Positions 34,278 through 42,600 of a stretch of 64,000 nucleotides of DNA are shown here, in pieces (within the stretch, counting starts at the first letter, position 1; every line of letters begins with the position of its first letter). This DNA comes from Paenibacillus terricola (GTDB taxonomy: Bacteria; Bacillota; Bacilli; Paenibacillales; Paenibacillaceae). A program made the position numbers and the translations under genes. The notes beneath the pieces were generated by a model. The model had not been told where the DNA came from. It did no database searches and worked only from the letters and a program-made list of their open reading frames with translations. Where the stretch lies: positions 62,001 to 126,000 of the forward strand of contig NZ_JACXZA010000004.1 of the NCBI RefSeq assembly GCF_014779765.1, given 5' to 3'.

Positions 34278-35210
34278 TTATTTCAGAATCAGCTTGATTT
34301 CATTCGCCTTCCGGTCGAGCCGATGGGCGGCTTCCTCGATTCCTTGGAATTCCCCTAAGGCGTGCTGAAGCCGTCTCTGGCTTTCGGCGGCAACGAGCCG
34401 GGAGCTTTGGGTGCTTATCCCGACCTCCCGGATGCGTGCCTCGATTGCTCCCACGTATTCGCTTGCCTCTCTGGTTGCTTGTTCGACTTGAGCGGCCAGC
34501 TTACGAACCTCTTGCGCCACTACCGCGAACCCGCGTCCATGCTCCTTTGCGTGGGCAGCCTCTATTGCAGCGTTAAGGGCAAGAAGATTTGTCTGAGCGG
34601 CAACTTCTTTGATCGATTGTACGATTCCGCGAATGGAAGCGGACTGTCTTTCCAGTTGAAGAAGAACAGCCGTATTATTCTCGGAGCCTGCTACGACGTT
34701 GTCAACGGCTTCCTCGACTTCTCTGCTGCTCGCCATACCTTCCTGCGTGCGTTCGAGCAGCTCCGTGGACATCTGCAAAAGGTCTTCCGTCAAATGGGCA
34801 GCCGCTTGTTCTCTTTCATCGATATCCGTTGCTATCTTCAATATTCCGGAAGGTTTGTTCTGCTCATCGAGAATCGGCATATAAGTCGCTTCAAGCCAGA
34901 TGAGTCGACCGTTTTTTCGAACCCTTTGTATCTTGTTTTGGAACGTCTTTCCCTGACGCAGGCCTTCCCAGAACTCACGATATTGAGGACTGTTTCGAAA
35001 CTCGGGCGTACAGAGCGAGGCATGGAGCATTCCTTTCATTTCCGAGCGTTGATACCCCATGGTCCGAGCGAACTTATCGTTGACATCATGCACGCATCCC
35101 GCCATATCAAACTCAATGATGGCCAAGGAGTCTGTGATGGCCGCCATCACAGCATTGAGCCGCTTAACGTCTTGCGAATCTGTCGAAGGGGTCGCATGTA
35201 TAAGATTCAT
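34278..35210 (-). CDS. Soluble PAS-domain chemoreceptor (methyl-accepting type)
   Basis: 310 residues from ATG 35210, which has GAGGAG 10 nt upstream; the open frame to 35279 covers the promoter. A PAS domain with PAC motif (about 20-135: [33 protein letters not shown]) is followed by a short methyl-accepting signalling domain with the hairpin tip [20 protein letters not shown] and [14 protein letters not shown]. There is no transmembrane segment, so it senses an internal signal such as redox or a flavin/haem ligand. It is the first gene of the leftward operon, 33 nt before the EAL gene, and divergent from the CarH-type regulator. Confidence 0.9.
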   Translation of the reverse strand: MNLIHATPSTDSQDVKRLNAVMAAITDSLAIIEFDMAGCVHDVNDKFARTMGYQRSEMKGMLHASLCTPEFRNSPQYREFWEGLRQGKTFQNKIQRVRKNGRLIWLEATYMPILDEQNKPSGILKIATDIDEREQAAAHLTEDLLQMSTELLERTQEGMASSREVEEAVDNVVAGSENNTAVLLQLERQSASIRGIVQSIKEVAAQTNLLALNAAIEAAHAKEHGRGFAVVAQEVRKLAAQVEQATREASEYVGAIEARIREVGISTQSSRLVAAESQRRLQHALGEFQGIEEAAHRLDRKANEIKLILK

Positions 35211-35226
35211 CTGAATGAGCTCCTCA

Positions 35227-35273
35227 ATTATGTATAGACTTTCGGGTATAATTGTACAAAATCTATACATAAT
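35227..35273. promoter_or_regulatory. Operon promoter framed by a 12-bp inverted repeat
   Basis: ATTATGTATAGA (35227-35238) and its exact complement (35262-35273) frame a minus-strand promoter: TTGTAC (35259-35254), 17 bp, TATACA (35236-35231). The first arm covers the -10 and the second lies just behind the -35. The layout suits a repressor that occludes the operon promoter. Confidence 0.7.
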
Positions 35274-35341
35274 AAGCAAGAGATCTATAAAACGAGGCAG
35301 GATTGAAAAATTTTCGGTTGAAACCTCCTCATTTTGTATCG

Positions 35342-35384
35342 ATTATGTATAATTGCATTGGGGAGGGAATTTATATATGTATAG
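35342..35384 (+). promoter_or_regulatory. carH -10 region with two further boxes
   Basis: ATTATGTATA recurs at 35342-35351, overlapping TATAAT (35348-35353), and TATGTATAG recurs at 35376-35384 on the start codon. Sharing of the box with the divergent operon promoter suggests autoregulation by the same protein. No good -35 is visible. Confidence 0.55.
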
Positions 35385-36255
35385 CATGAAAAGGGCATCC
35401 GATCTGCTGGGCATACCTGTGGTGACGATTCGTGCTTGGGAGAACCGATACGGGGTCATTTCTCCAAGTCGAACAGTCGGGGGACACCGCCTATTAAGCG
35501 AAGTGGATCTGTCCAGGCTGCGCTTCCTTAAGGATCAAATTGAACAGAATGGTTTGAAAATTAGCGAAGCAGTGGAATTACTGCAGCAAAGCGAGTCCAC
35601 CCCTCCGAAGCATTCCGCCGAACAAGAACCGACAGACCGGAAATTCGATGGTTTAGTCGATAAGCTATATATGGATTTAATCCGGTTCGATTCCACGCAA
35701 GCGGATCATACGATAGATCTGGCATTTGCCTTATACGATTTCGAGGAAACGTTCCGACATATTATCGTTCCTGTTCTATACCGGGTTGGTGCGGAGTGGG
35801 AGGCTGGAAACATCAGTGTGCCGCAGGAGCATTTCGCTTCGGAAACGATTATGAGGCGGTTGTCATCCTTGTTTCGAGTTTTCCCCGTCAATCCCAATTT
35901 GCCTGTAGTGGCGGCCTTTTGTCCGGAAGGGGAACGCCACCATCTCGGACTTATGTCGTTTAGCCTCTTCTTGCGCAAACGCGGAGTCAATGTGTTGTAT
36001 TTGGGGCCGGATACCCCGCTGAAGGATTTGGACGGCATTATCGAAAGTCAGCATGTTTCATTCATTGCGGCTTCCGTTACGGATCGCCGTTATGTGGACA
36101 AGCTTATGGAGTGGATTAAGTCGGCCTCGCAGAATTATCCCCGATTGCGGTTTCTGCTTGGAGGAGCGGCTTTCAATCGAGTGGAATGGCGTGTCGTGCA
36201 AGATAACGTGCGTTATCTGTCCTCCGATCAATGGGAGGATTGGTATCATGCATAA
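35377..36255 (+). CDS. carH: CarH/LitR-type B12-dependent photoreceptor regulator
   Basis: 292 residues from ATG 35377, with GGGGAGGG 9 nt upstream. A MerR-type winged helix (about 1-70: VVTIRAWENRYG, GGHRLLSEVDL) is followed by a helical bundle and a Rossmann cobalamin domain (about 90-290). W141 with E151-H152 gives the W-x9-EH motif that caps adenosylcobalamin in CarH, and E186-R-H188-HL-G191 is the ExHxxG lower-ligand motif. CarH tetramers repress in the dark and fall apart in light. Residue 142, His in the Thermus thermophilus protein, is Glu here. Repeated boxes over its own and the divergent promoter suggest the operon 35210-30653 is its target. Confidence 0.88.
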   Translation: MYSMKRASDLLGIPVVTIRAWENRYGVISPSRTVGGHRLLSEVDLSRLRFLKDQIEQNGLKISEAVELLQQSESTPPKHSAEQEPTDRKFDGLVDKLYMDLIRFDSTQADHTIDLAFALYDFEETFRHIIVPVLYRVGAEWEAGNISVPQEHFASETIMRRLSSLFRVFPVNPNLPVVAAFCPEGERHHLGLMSFSLFLRKRGVNVLYLGPDTPLKDLDGIIESQHVSFIAASVTDRRYVDKLMEWIKSASQNYPRLRFLLGGAAFNRVEWRVVQDNVRYLSSDQWEDWYHA

Positions 36256-36345
36256 GTGATGTCTCACTTCTGGTGACACAGGCATTGCCTGTATCGCTCA
36301 TGGTAATGGCTAGAGCGGCATACTCCGAAATTTTGTCAAAGCAAA

Positions 36346-36377
36346 AGGCCGGGAATCCCGCTATGGGATCCCGGCCT
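36346..36377 (-). terminator. Terminator of the Hcp-like gene
   Basis: AGGCCGGGA pairs with TCCCGGCCT, extended by ATCCC/GGGAT with a bulge, followed on the minus strand by TTTTG. It is nearly the same sequence as the hairpin at 30581-30610. Confidence 0.8.
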
Positions 36378-36389
36378 AACGTTTATTGC

Positions 36390-36944
36390 CTATATTGCGG
36401 TGTTGGTCTTGATGTCCCAACCGCCGCTTTGGGTCGTTGACGGCTTGCCTTTCGCATCATAGCTCGTGTACGTCCACTTGATTTGACCGAATTGTAATGA
36501 AATCGTTTCGTCGGTGTCATTGAAGTCGTAACTAGAAACCAGTATGTCATTAAACTCGAAAGTTAGAAACGGCAGCCTCTCACCGCCGACTAACGTCCTG
36601 GTAAATACAATTTTGCCCTTCGGTATATGCTTCCCTTTGAGCGCTGCCAGCAGGATTGAAATAGAGGAGGCATCGAAAAGTTTATTGATCTCGAAGCTAT
36701 CGAAATGAGATTTGCCAGCGCCGGAGCCGGCACCGAAGCCAGTGTAATCGCCGGAGAGTTGGAATGCAACAGAGGTGAGACCGATCCACTTCTCATAGTT
36801 CTTGTTTGTAACCTCGCCCGTAATGCCATCCAACTGCATGAATACGTCGTAACCTTTGTCAGTTGCGGAAGCGGAGGCGGGCACCACGCTAAGCGTTAAG
36901 GCGAACACTAAAGCGGCAAGAATGGATAAAAGCGATTTTCTCAA
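36390..36944 (-). CDS. Secreted Hcp-fold (PF05638-like) protein
   Basis: 184 residues if TTG 36944 is used, which has GGGAG 11 nt upstream and aligns with the paralogue start; a longer frame runs to 36989. A signal peptide (LLSILAALVFALTLSVVPASASA) is followed by a domain like the Hcp tube protein of type VI secretion: VFMQLDGITGEVTNKNYEKW, FDASSISILLAALKGKH, IPKGKIVFTR, and the end GGWDIKTNTAI. A monoderm host cannot house a type VI system, so this is an exported ring- or tube-like protein of unknown role. It is divergent from a paralogue with matched operators. Confidence 0.82.
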   Translation of the reverse strand: MRKSLLSILAALVFALTLSVVPASASATDKGYDVFMQLDGITGEVTNKNYEKWIGLTSVAFQLSGDYTGFGAGSGAGKSHFDSFEINKLFDASSISILLAALKGKHIPKGKIVFTRTLVGGERLPFLTFEFNDILVSSYDFNDTDETISLQFGQIKWTYTSYDAKGKPSTTQSGGWDIKTNTAI

Positions 36945-36971
36945 ATGGATCAGCACTCCCTGTCTATTTGT

Positions 36972-36988
36972 TGATACGTTACGTATCA
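36972..36988. promoter_or_regulatory. Palindromic operator upstream of the leftward Hcp-like gene
   Basis: TGATACGT-T-ACGTATCA, a perfect 17-bp palindrome 28 nt before the leftward start. Its GATAC/GTATC core recurs in front of the divergent paralogue. Confidence 0.65.
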
Positions 36989-37073
36989 TTTGAATCTAGT
37001 ATACGCTATGCAAAAGCAGACAACAAGTAGCCATATACAAATGAATAGATACCGAATATACTTATTATATATT

Positions 37074-37088
37074 GATACAATATGTATC
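37074..37088. promoter_or_regulatory. Palindromic operator upstream of the rightward Hcp-like gene
   Basis: GATACA-ATA-TGTATC, a perfect 15-bp palindrome 22 nt before the ATG and just after an AT-rich stretch that could hold the -10. It probably binds the same regulator as the site at 36972. No regulator gene lies between the two. Confidence 0.65.
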
Positions 37089-37110
37089 CAGCGGATGATA
37101 AGGAGAGTAG

Positions 37111-37959
37111 ATGCACTTGAGAAGATTTGTTGTGTCCGTGTTTGCCGCCTGCCTGCTAGCCCTGACCTTTAGTGTAATTCCCGCTGCCGCGGCGGATCTC
37201 AATGGCCATCTATTTCTGCGATTAGACGGAATTGCCGGCGAGGCAAAGTCCAAACCATATGATAAGTGGATTGATCTTACGTCCATCGCGTATGAAATAT
37301 CCGGAAACCAAACCACGTTTGATCCAAGCCATGCTGCCGGTAAAATCGGGTTTGATAGCTTTGTCATAAGTAAAGGTTTCGACTCGTCATCTATTCCAAT
37401 CATGCTGAGCGGGCTTCAAGGGACCCACATCCCTAAGGGCAAGCTTGTATTCACTCGTCCATACAAGGGTCAGGATTACGCCTATCTAACGCTTGAATTT
37501 GATAGCATAACGGTAAGCAGCTATAGCTTCGAGGATACAGAGGAATCTATTGCGCTGCTTTTCAAAAAAATAAAATGGACTTACATACCCTTTGACTCAA
37601 AGGGTGCTCCTGCAACTCCGATTCAGGGCGGGTGGGATTTAACCAAGGGTACGGAAACCGAAACTGCGGCAGACGCAGTGGCGCCTGTGACGAAGAGCAC
37701 CTTCACGCCAGTGGTTGCACCGCCCAAGAACAATGTAACGGCCCTCAAGGTCACGATTACCGCAACGGATGATAACTCTGGTGTGAATAGGACGGAGTAT
37801 CGAATTAATGGCGGTGAATGGGTGATATATACCGCTGCCTTCACCGTTCAGGCGGCCACGTGCCATACGTTGGAATGGCGCAGCATCGACAACGCAGGCA
37901 ATGTGGAGAAAACATGGTTTGCCGATTTCGATAAAGGAACTCCGCCCAAGCAAATCTAG
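37111..37959 (+). CDS. Secreted Hcp-fold protein with a C-terminal OmpL47-like beta domain
   Basis: 282 residues from ATG 37111 with AAGGAG 5 nt upstream; TTG 37117 is an alternative with better spacing. A signal peptide (about 1-28) precedes the Hcp-like domain (about 30-180): LFLRLDGIAGEAKSKPYDKW, FDSSSIPIMLSGLQGTH, IPKGKLVFTRP and GGWDLTKGTE. Residues about 190-280 form a second beta domain of the OmpL47 type: VTITATDDNSGVNRTEYRIN, GEWVIYTAAF, and LEWRSIDNAGNVE. Such domains sit in extracellular carbohydrate- or matrix-binding proteins. It is a paralogue of the divergent gene, and a lasso-type precursor follows 23 nt later. Confidence 0.84.
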   Translation: MHLRRFVVSVFAACLLALTFSVIPAAAADLNGHLFLRLDGIAGEAKSKPYDKWIDLTSIAYEISGNQTTFDPSHAAGKIGFDSFVISKGFDSSSIPIMLSGLQGTHIPKGKLVFTRPYKGQDYAYLTLEFDSITVSSYSFEDTEESIALLFKKIKWTYIPFDSKGAPATPIQGGWDLTKGTETETAADAVAPVTKSTFTPVVAPPKNNVTALKVTITATDDNSGVNRTEYRINGGEWVIYTAAFTVQAATCHTLEWRSIDNAGNVEKTWFADFDKGTPPKQI

Positions 37960-37982
37960 TTACAAGGGGAGGCAGGTTGACC

Positions 37983-38144
37983 ATGGGAAAAGAAATGATG
38001 GAATCGGAAGCAGTAAATGCGAATAAAAAGTTTTGGGTAATTCCAAAGCTTGAGGTATTGGAAATTAAGCATACGAACGCAGAAGAATGGGAATTCGTAG
38101 AATCGCCCGAAGGCTTCTGGAAGCGGCAGTTAGCGATAAGTTAA
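37983..38144 (+). CDS. Paeninodin-family lasso peptide precursor (orphan)
   Basis: 53 residues with GGGGAGG before the ATG, too short for routine gene finding. The leader NKKFWVIPKLEVLEIKHTN has the paeninodin-type signature: aromatic-x-x-P-x-L, LEVL, and Thr at the second-last leader place. The core would start at Ala33 (AEEWEFVE) with Glu at core position 8, a permitted macrolactam acceptor, followed by the tail SPEGFWKRQLAIS. Paeninodin itself begins with Ala. No lasso cyclase, protease, RRE protein, kinase or exporter gene is near, so it would need enzymes encoded elsewhere or is a relic. It lies 23 nt after an Hcp-like gene and ends in a strong terminator. Confidence 0.7.
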   Translation: MGKEMMESEAVNANKKFWVIPKLEVLEIKHTNAEEWEFVESPEGFWKRQLAIS

Positions 38145-38152
38145 GGAAAGAT

Positions 38153-38189
38153 AAAAAGCCGATGCCTATCGATGGCACGGCTTTTTCTT
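38153..38189 (+). terminator. Rho-independent terminator
   Basis: AAAAAGCCG pairs with CGGCTTTTT, extended by TGCC/GGCA with one bulge, ending in five T and TTC. It closes the Hcp-like/lasso unit. Confidence 0.9.
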
Positions 38190-38315
38190 CAATTCGGCTT
38201 TAACGTCTCGTTTCTGAGTTCGCTAATAGGCCGAATTAAAAAGGAGGAAAAAACACGGATTTTGTCGAAATATATGCTTAACAGTAAAGACATAACAAAC
38301 TTATAGGAGACTGCT

Positions 38316-39482
38316 ATGTTTTCTCGATTGATGTATCATGTTGTTTTACCTTTATACATAGGGTTTGTGGTTGTCGCTTCCTTCTCTATGGGCAAACAAC
38401 TTAATAGTTTCCTACTTATCGCATTAGGAATCATGTTCACAGTCAGCATTATAGGGGAGAAGGCTTTCTCAAACTGGCCGATGCGGATAACGATTGCTCA
38501 GGTTGTTCTATTGCTGTGCTTTCATGAAGTCAGCCAGTTGAACTGGTGTTTTACGATTTACATCATTCTACTGACGAAGGTACTATACCAACACGTTCGA
38601 GGGACCATCAAAGCAGTGCTTCTCGGCTTCGGACTTATTTCTCTATATACGATTATTCGTGCCTCTTATACTTCTTTTAGTACCTATAGCTTGCTCGCCT
38701 CTACTTCGGATTTTCTAACTTCACTTGCGGTAGTACTGATTATCCAGTACATCGTTGAGATGGAGCGTCAGAAGAACGCGCTGAAGGAAGCAATGAAAAG
38801 GGAAGAGATGATGTTCGAGCATGAGAAAATGCGGGTGGTGGGGGAACTGGCGGCAGGCCTTGCGCATGAAATCAGAAATCCGCTTGCATCTCTTCGAGGG
38901 TTCCTGCAGCATTCGAAGCAGCGTCAGCACAACATTGAGCCTTGGTATGATCTCATGATGGATGAAATCAGCCGTATGAACAAGCTGACCGTGGAATTCC
39001 TGCAGTTTTCTAAGCCAGATCCCTCTTCATACCGCATACACTCTCTGCATGAATGCTTGCAAAAGGTTGTGTATCTGACGGGACCGAAGGTGAGCGATCT
39101 GGGACTGCGACTCGTGTACGTTGATAATAAGTCGGATATGAAGGTTCGGATCGATATGAGCAAGATGGTGCAAGTATTCGTAAACATCTTGAATAACGCG
39201 CTTGAATCGATGGCTGGGATCGGTAGCGGTACCGTTACGCTGAGGCTATCACAAGAAGGCCCCAGAGTAGTTGTTGAAGTGCAAGACACGGGAGAGGGAA
39301 TACGGGCACAGGACATGAAGCAAATCTTTAACCCGTTTTTTACGACGAAAGTGGAGGGAACGGGCCTGGGACTTCCGATTTGTAAGAAAATCGTTCAGGA
39401 CCACGGCGGAGAGATCGAGGTTTCCAGCAGTCCGGGGCTAGGGACAACCTTCTCCGTCTCGCTTCCGGCTGTAAGCGACTAG
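38316..39482 (+). CDS. KinB-like membrane histidine kinase
   Basis: 388 residues, TAGGAG before the ATG. The N-terminal 150 residues form five or six transmembrane helices with almost no outer loop, as in KinB-type sporulation kinases. The HisKA region reads VVGELAAGLAHEIRNPLASL with the acceptor His, and the ATPase has NILNNALESM, DTGEGI, FFTTKVEGTGLGLPI and the closing GTTFSVSLP. No response regulator is adjacent, which fits a phosphorelay kinase feeding Spo0F. The role in sporulation is inferred from topology and orphan status only. Confidence 0.88.
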   Translation: MFSRLMYHVVLPLYIGFVVVASFSMGKQLNSFLLIALGIMFTVSIIGEKAFSNWPMRITIAQVVLLLCFHEVSQLNWCFTIYIILLTKVLYQHVRGTIKAVLLGFGLISLYTIIRASYTSFSTYSLLASTSDFLTSLAVVLIIQYIVEMERQKNALKEAMKREEMMFEHEKMRVVGELAAGLAHEIRNPLASLRGFLQHSKQRQHNIEPWYDLMMDEISRMNKLTVEFLQFSKPDPSSYRIHSLHECLQKVVYLTGPKVSDLGLRLVYVDNKSDMKVRIDMSKMVQVFVNILNNALESMAGIGSGTVTLRLSQEGPRVVVEVQDTGEGIRAQDMKQIFNPFFTTKVEGTGLGLPICKKIVQDHGGEIEVSSSPGLGTTFSVSLPAVSD

Positions 39483-39574
39483 GGTACTACACAGTAAAAT
39501 GATTCTGGTCATAGATAGAATGACAACGCTCAAATCGTTCTTTTCACGGCGGCGTACTACTTTCGTATGACTAC

Positions 39575-39629
39575 AAACTCCTATCATACTCTCTACAATG
39601 TTTAGTGGAGCTGAATGATAGGAGTTTTT
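39575..39629 (+). terminator. Terminator with a long loop
   Basis: AAACTCCTATCAT and its exact complement form a 13-bp stem with a 27-nt loop, followed by five T. It ends the kinase transcript 35 nt before the next start. Confidence 0.85.
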
Positions 39630-39663
39630 GTTATGCGCTAAGACAATCAGAAAGGAGATTAAT

Positions 39664-42600
39664 ATGAAGATAGTAATTAGTCGTTTGTTGATCGCTGTTA
39701 TGATTTTCACGCTATTTGGAGGCACCGGCGCAGAGGCTGCTGGAATTCAAGGCGAGTCGTCCCTTGGTGGCAGCCGTGAAGCATTGTCAAAAGTAAAAGC
39801 ATTCGCAGGAAACGGCAGCTTTGACGATTGGGATGGACCGGCGTCAGAGGCGTCTTTTCGTATGCCGCAAGGACTCACAGTCTTGAAAGATGGTTCTGTT
39901 CTTGTAGCAGACACCCGCAATCATCTCATCCGTCAAGTTAAGAACGGAGAGGTTTCTACTTATGCGGGCTTCATGCTTGACGCTGAAGACAACGTAGATC
40001 CTGAGGGGGCTTGGCACGATGGCGCTAAGGAAGCCGCAGCATTCAACGGTCCTACGGGCATGGATTCCGATCTGGAAGGCAATATATACATAGCAGATAC
40101 CGAGAATCATCGGATACGCAAAATAGCGAAAGACGGAATGGTATCAACGGTTGCCGGAGATGGCATTATTGGAGATGAAGACGGCACAGGTGCGGGAGCC
40201 AGATTCCACAATCCTCAGGATGTGGCTGTTGCTGCTGACGGAACCTTGTATGTCGCGGATACGTTGAATCACTTGATTCGGCGGATAACGCCGGATGGAC
40301 AGGTCACTACGCTTAACGCTCCATCTAACCGCGTTGTTGAGGTTGAAGCCGGCTACGTCGTTCCTGCAGGGGATTATGCAGACGGAGAGTTGTCGACATC
40401 GAAGTTTAACGAGCCAACCAGCATTGCAATCGACAACAAGGGTAACTTATATGTCAGTGATACAGGCAATCAAGTGATTCGATATATTGACTTAGCCTGG
40501 GGTACGGTTACAACGGTGGCGGGCTTGTCCCCAGGAGATAAGCCCGTGTATGCGAATGGCGAACTGTATGCCGAGGGTGGTTACGCGGATGGGGTTAGTT
40601 CGGAGGCACGCTTTCTGTTTCCTAAAGGGATCGCCGTAACAGCGGAGAATGGACTGGTTATTGCGGACAGTTTGAACCACACGATTCGGTATCTTCTAGA
40701 TGGACATGTGAGCACAATTGCCGGCGTACCTGCGCAGCTTGGTCATGTAGATGGCATTAACGGCCACAATCTGCTCCACAATCCGACCGATGTAGCGATT
40801 CTGCCTGATGGCGACGTGCTGATTGCGGACAGTTATAACAATAAAATCGGTGAGCTTGACTATTACCAGCTTCCCATCAATCTGCCCCACAATGATCAGG
40901 TGAAAGTCGTGGTCGATGATTCGGTTATCAACTTTGACGCGCAACCGGAGATCGTGAAGGGACGCACGATGGTGCCTGTGCGGGCCTTAAGCGAAAAGAT
41001 GGGTTATAAGGTTGGATTTGACGATAACCAGGATAACATTGAGTTAACGAAGGGCAAGGTAAGCATCAGGCTGCAAATTGGGAATCAGGTGGTTTCGATC
41101 AAGAATGCCGCAGCGGGTGTGGAAGAGCAGCGAGTGATTGATGCAGCGCCTTATACGAAGAATGGCCGTACCTATGTTCCGGTCAGGTTCTTTAGTGAGG
41201 CATTCGGAACAGATGTACAATGGGATCCGAACACGAGAACAGTTATTTTGCGGGAAATCACGGAAGCCGTTGATAAGCTGCCTGTAGCAGATGGCAAGTC
41301 GCGTACGGTGGTTCTTGAACAGATTAAAGGAACAGTCTGGATCACTCCGGCGGGCGGTTCATTGACTTATCGGGCCTATAACGGTATGGCTCTTCATCAA
41401 GGCGATCATATTCGCACAGAGAAGAATACGAGCACGATATTAAGAACGGTCGATCGCGGAGATGAAGTTACGATTAGCGACAGCTCCGAGCTGTACATCT
41501 CAAGTTTAAGTGAAACATCCGTTACCAAGCACACGGGCTTCATGTTATGGAGCGGGCTGGTTTCGGCCAATGTGTCCCCGCTGGTAAATGCCAAGGATAC
41601 CTTCAATATCTTGACGCCGACGGCTGTGAGCCATGTTCGCGGCACGAACTTCATGGTCGGCGTTGATCCGGCGACGGGGATATCGACTCTATTTGTAAAC
41701 AGCGGATTGGTTCAGGCAAGCGGCAGCGGATCCAGTCAGAATCCAGCCTTCGTATATCCTGCGCAGCAGCTGAACTTTTCACCAGAAACCGATCCGAATG
41801 CGGCAAACTTGCCTACTATGGTTGATCTGTCCGATCTCGTTAAGCAAGCTTCGCCTGCTGTCATTGAGGCCCTGCTAGCAGCTAAACAGAAGATAGATCA
41901 GGAAAATGCGGAGATGCTGGAGCGAATGAGGAATGAAGAATCCGGCTCTATCCTTGGCGGAAATCCAAGTGCCTTGTCTCCAGAAGACCTGGATCGATAC
42001 CAGAACAATTTGAATAATCTGCTTGCTAATATTCTGAAGCAGGCTCGTGATCAGAATGTAATAGAACCGAGTAGATTGCAGGCACTTATCGATGAGGCTA
42101 ATAAGCAATTGGGCACAAAGATCGATCTGAATAATGTCCCGCCGCTTCAATTGTCGGATGAGGAGAAGCAGCAGCAGGACAAACAGAAGCAGTTGGAGGA
42201 AGAGCTAAAGAGACGGTTAGAGGAGCAAAATAAGCAGCGTGAACTGGCGGCACAAAGTCAATCCTTGATCGATAAGTTGAAAGCGGAAAGAGAACGGCTC
42301 GAGCTGGAGAACAAGAAGAAGCAGGAAGAATTGGCCAAGCGGGCGGAAGAGTTGTATAAGCAATCCCTTGCGAATGCCGCTAGGCAACAATTCGAGGAGC
42401 AGCAAAAAGCGCTGGAGCTGAAGAGGCAGCAGCAGGAGCAAGAACAGAAGCCGCAGGTGCCATCACCGATACCATCGCCGGCGCCAGAACCAAAACCAGA
42501 ACCAAAACCAGAACCAAAACCAGAACCAGAACCAAAACCAGAGCCAAAACCAGAACCAAAACCAGAGCCAACACCAAGCAATGCTGCTCCTGAGGTAGTT

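Noticed and set aside
34362-35237. 291-codon rightward frame opposite the PAS chemoreceptor
   Set aside because: It lies entirely over the well-supported chemoreceptor, has no site and no recognisable domain.
36390-37959. A type VI secretion system
   Set aside because: Only Hcp-like proteins with signal peptides are present; there are no sheath, baseplate, membrane-complex or ClpV genes, and the host appears to have a single membrane.
42484-42570. Possible CRISPR-like or satellite array
   Set aside because: The 12-bp units are contiguous, in frame and without spacers; it is a coding linker.
42258-42581. Leftward frame rich in Gly-Ser-Gly-Phe repeats
   Set aside because: It is the complement of the PEPK-encoding repeat inside the large secreted protein gene and has no ribosome binding site of its own.
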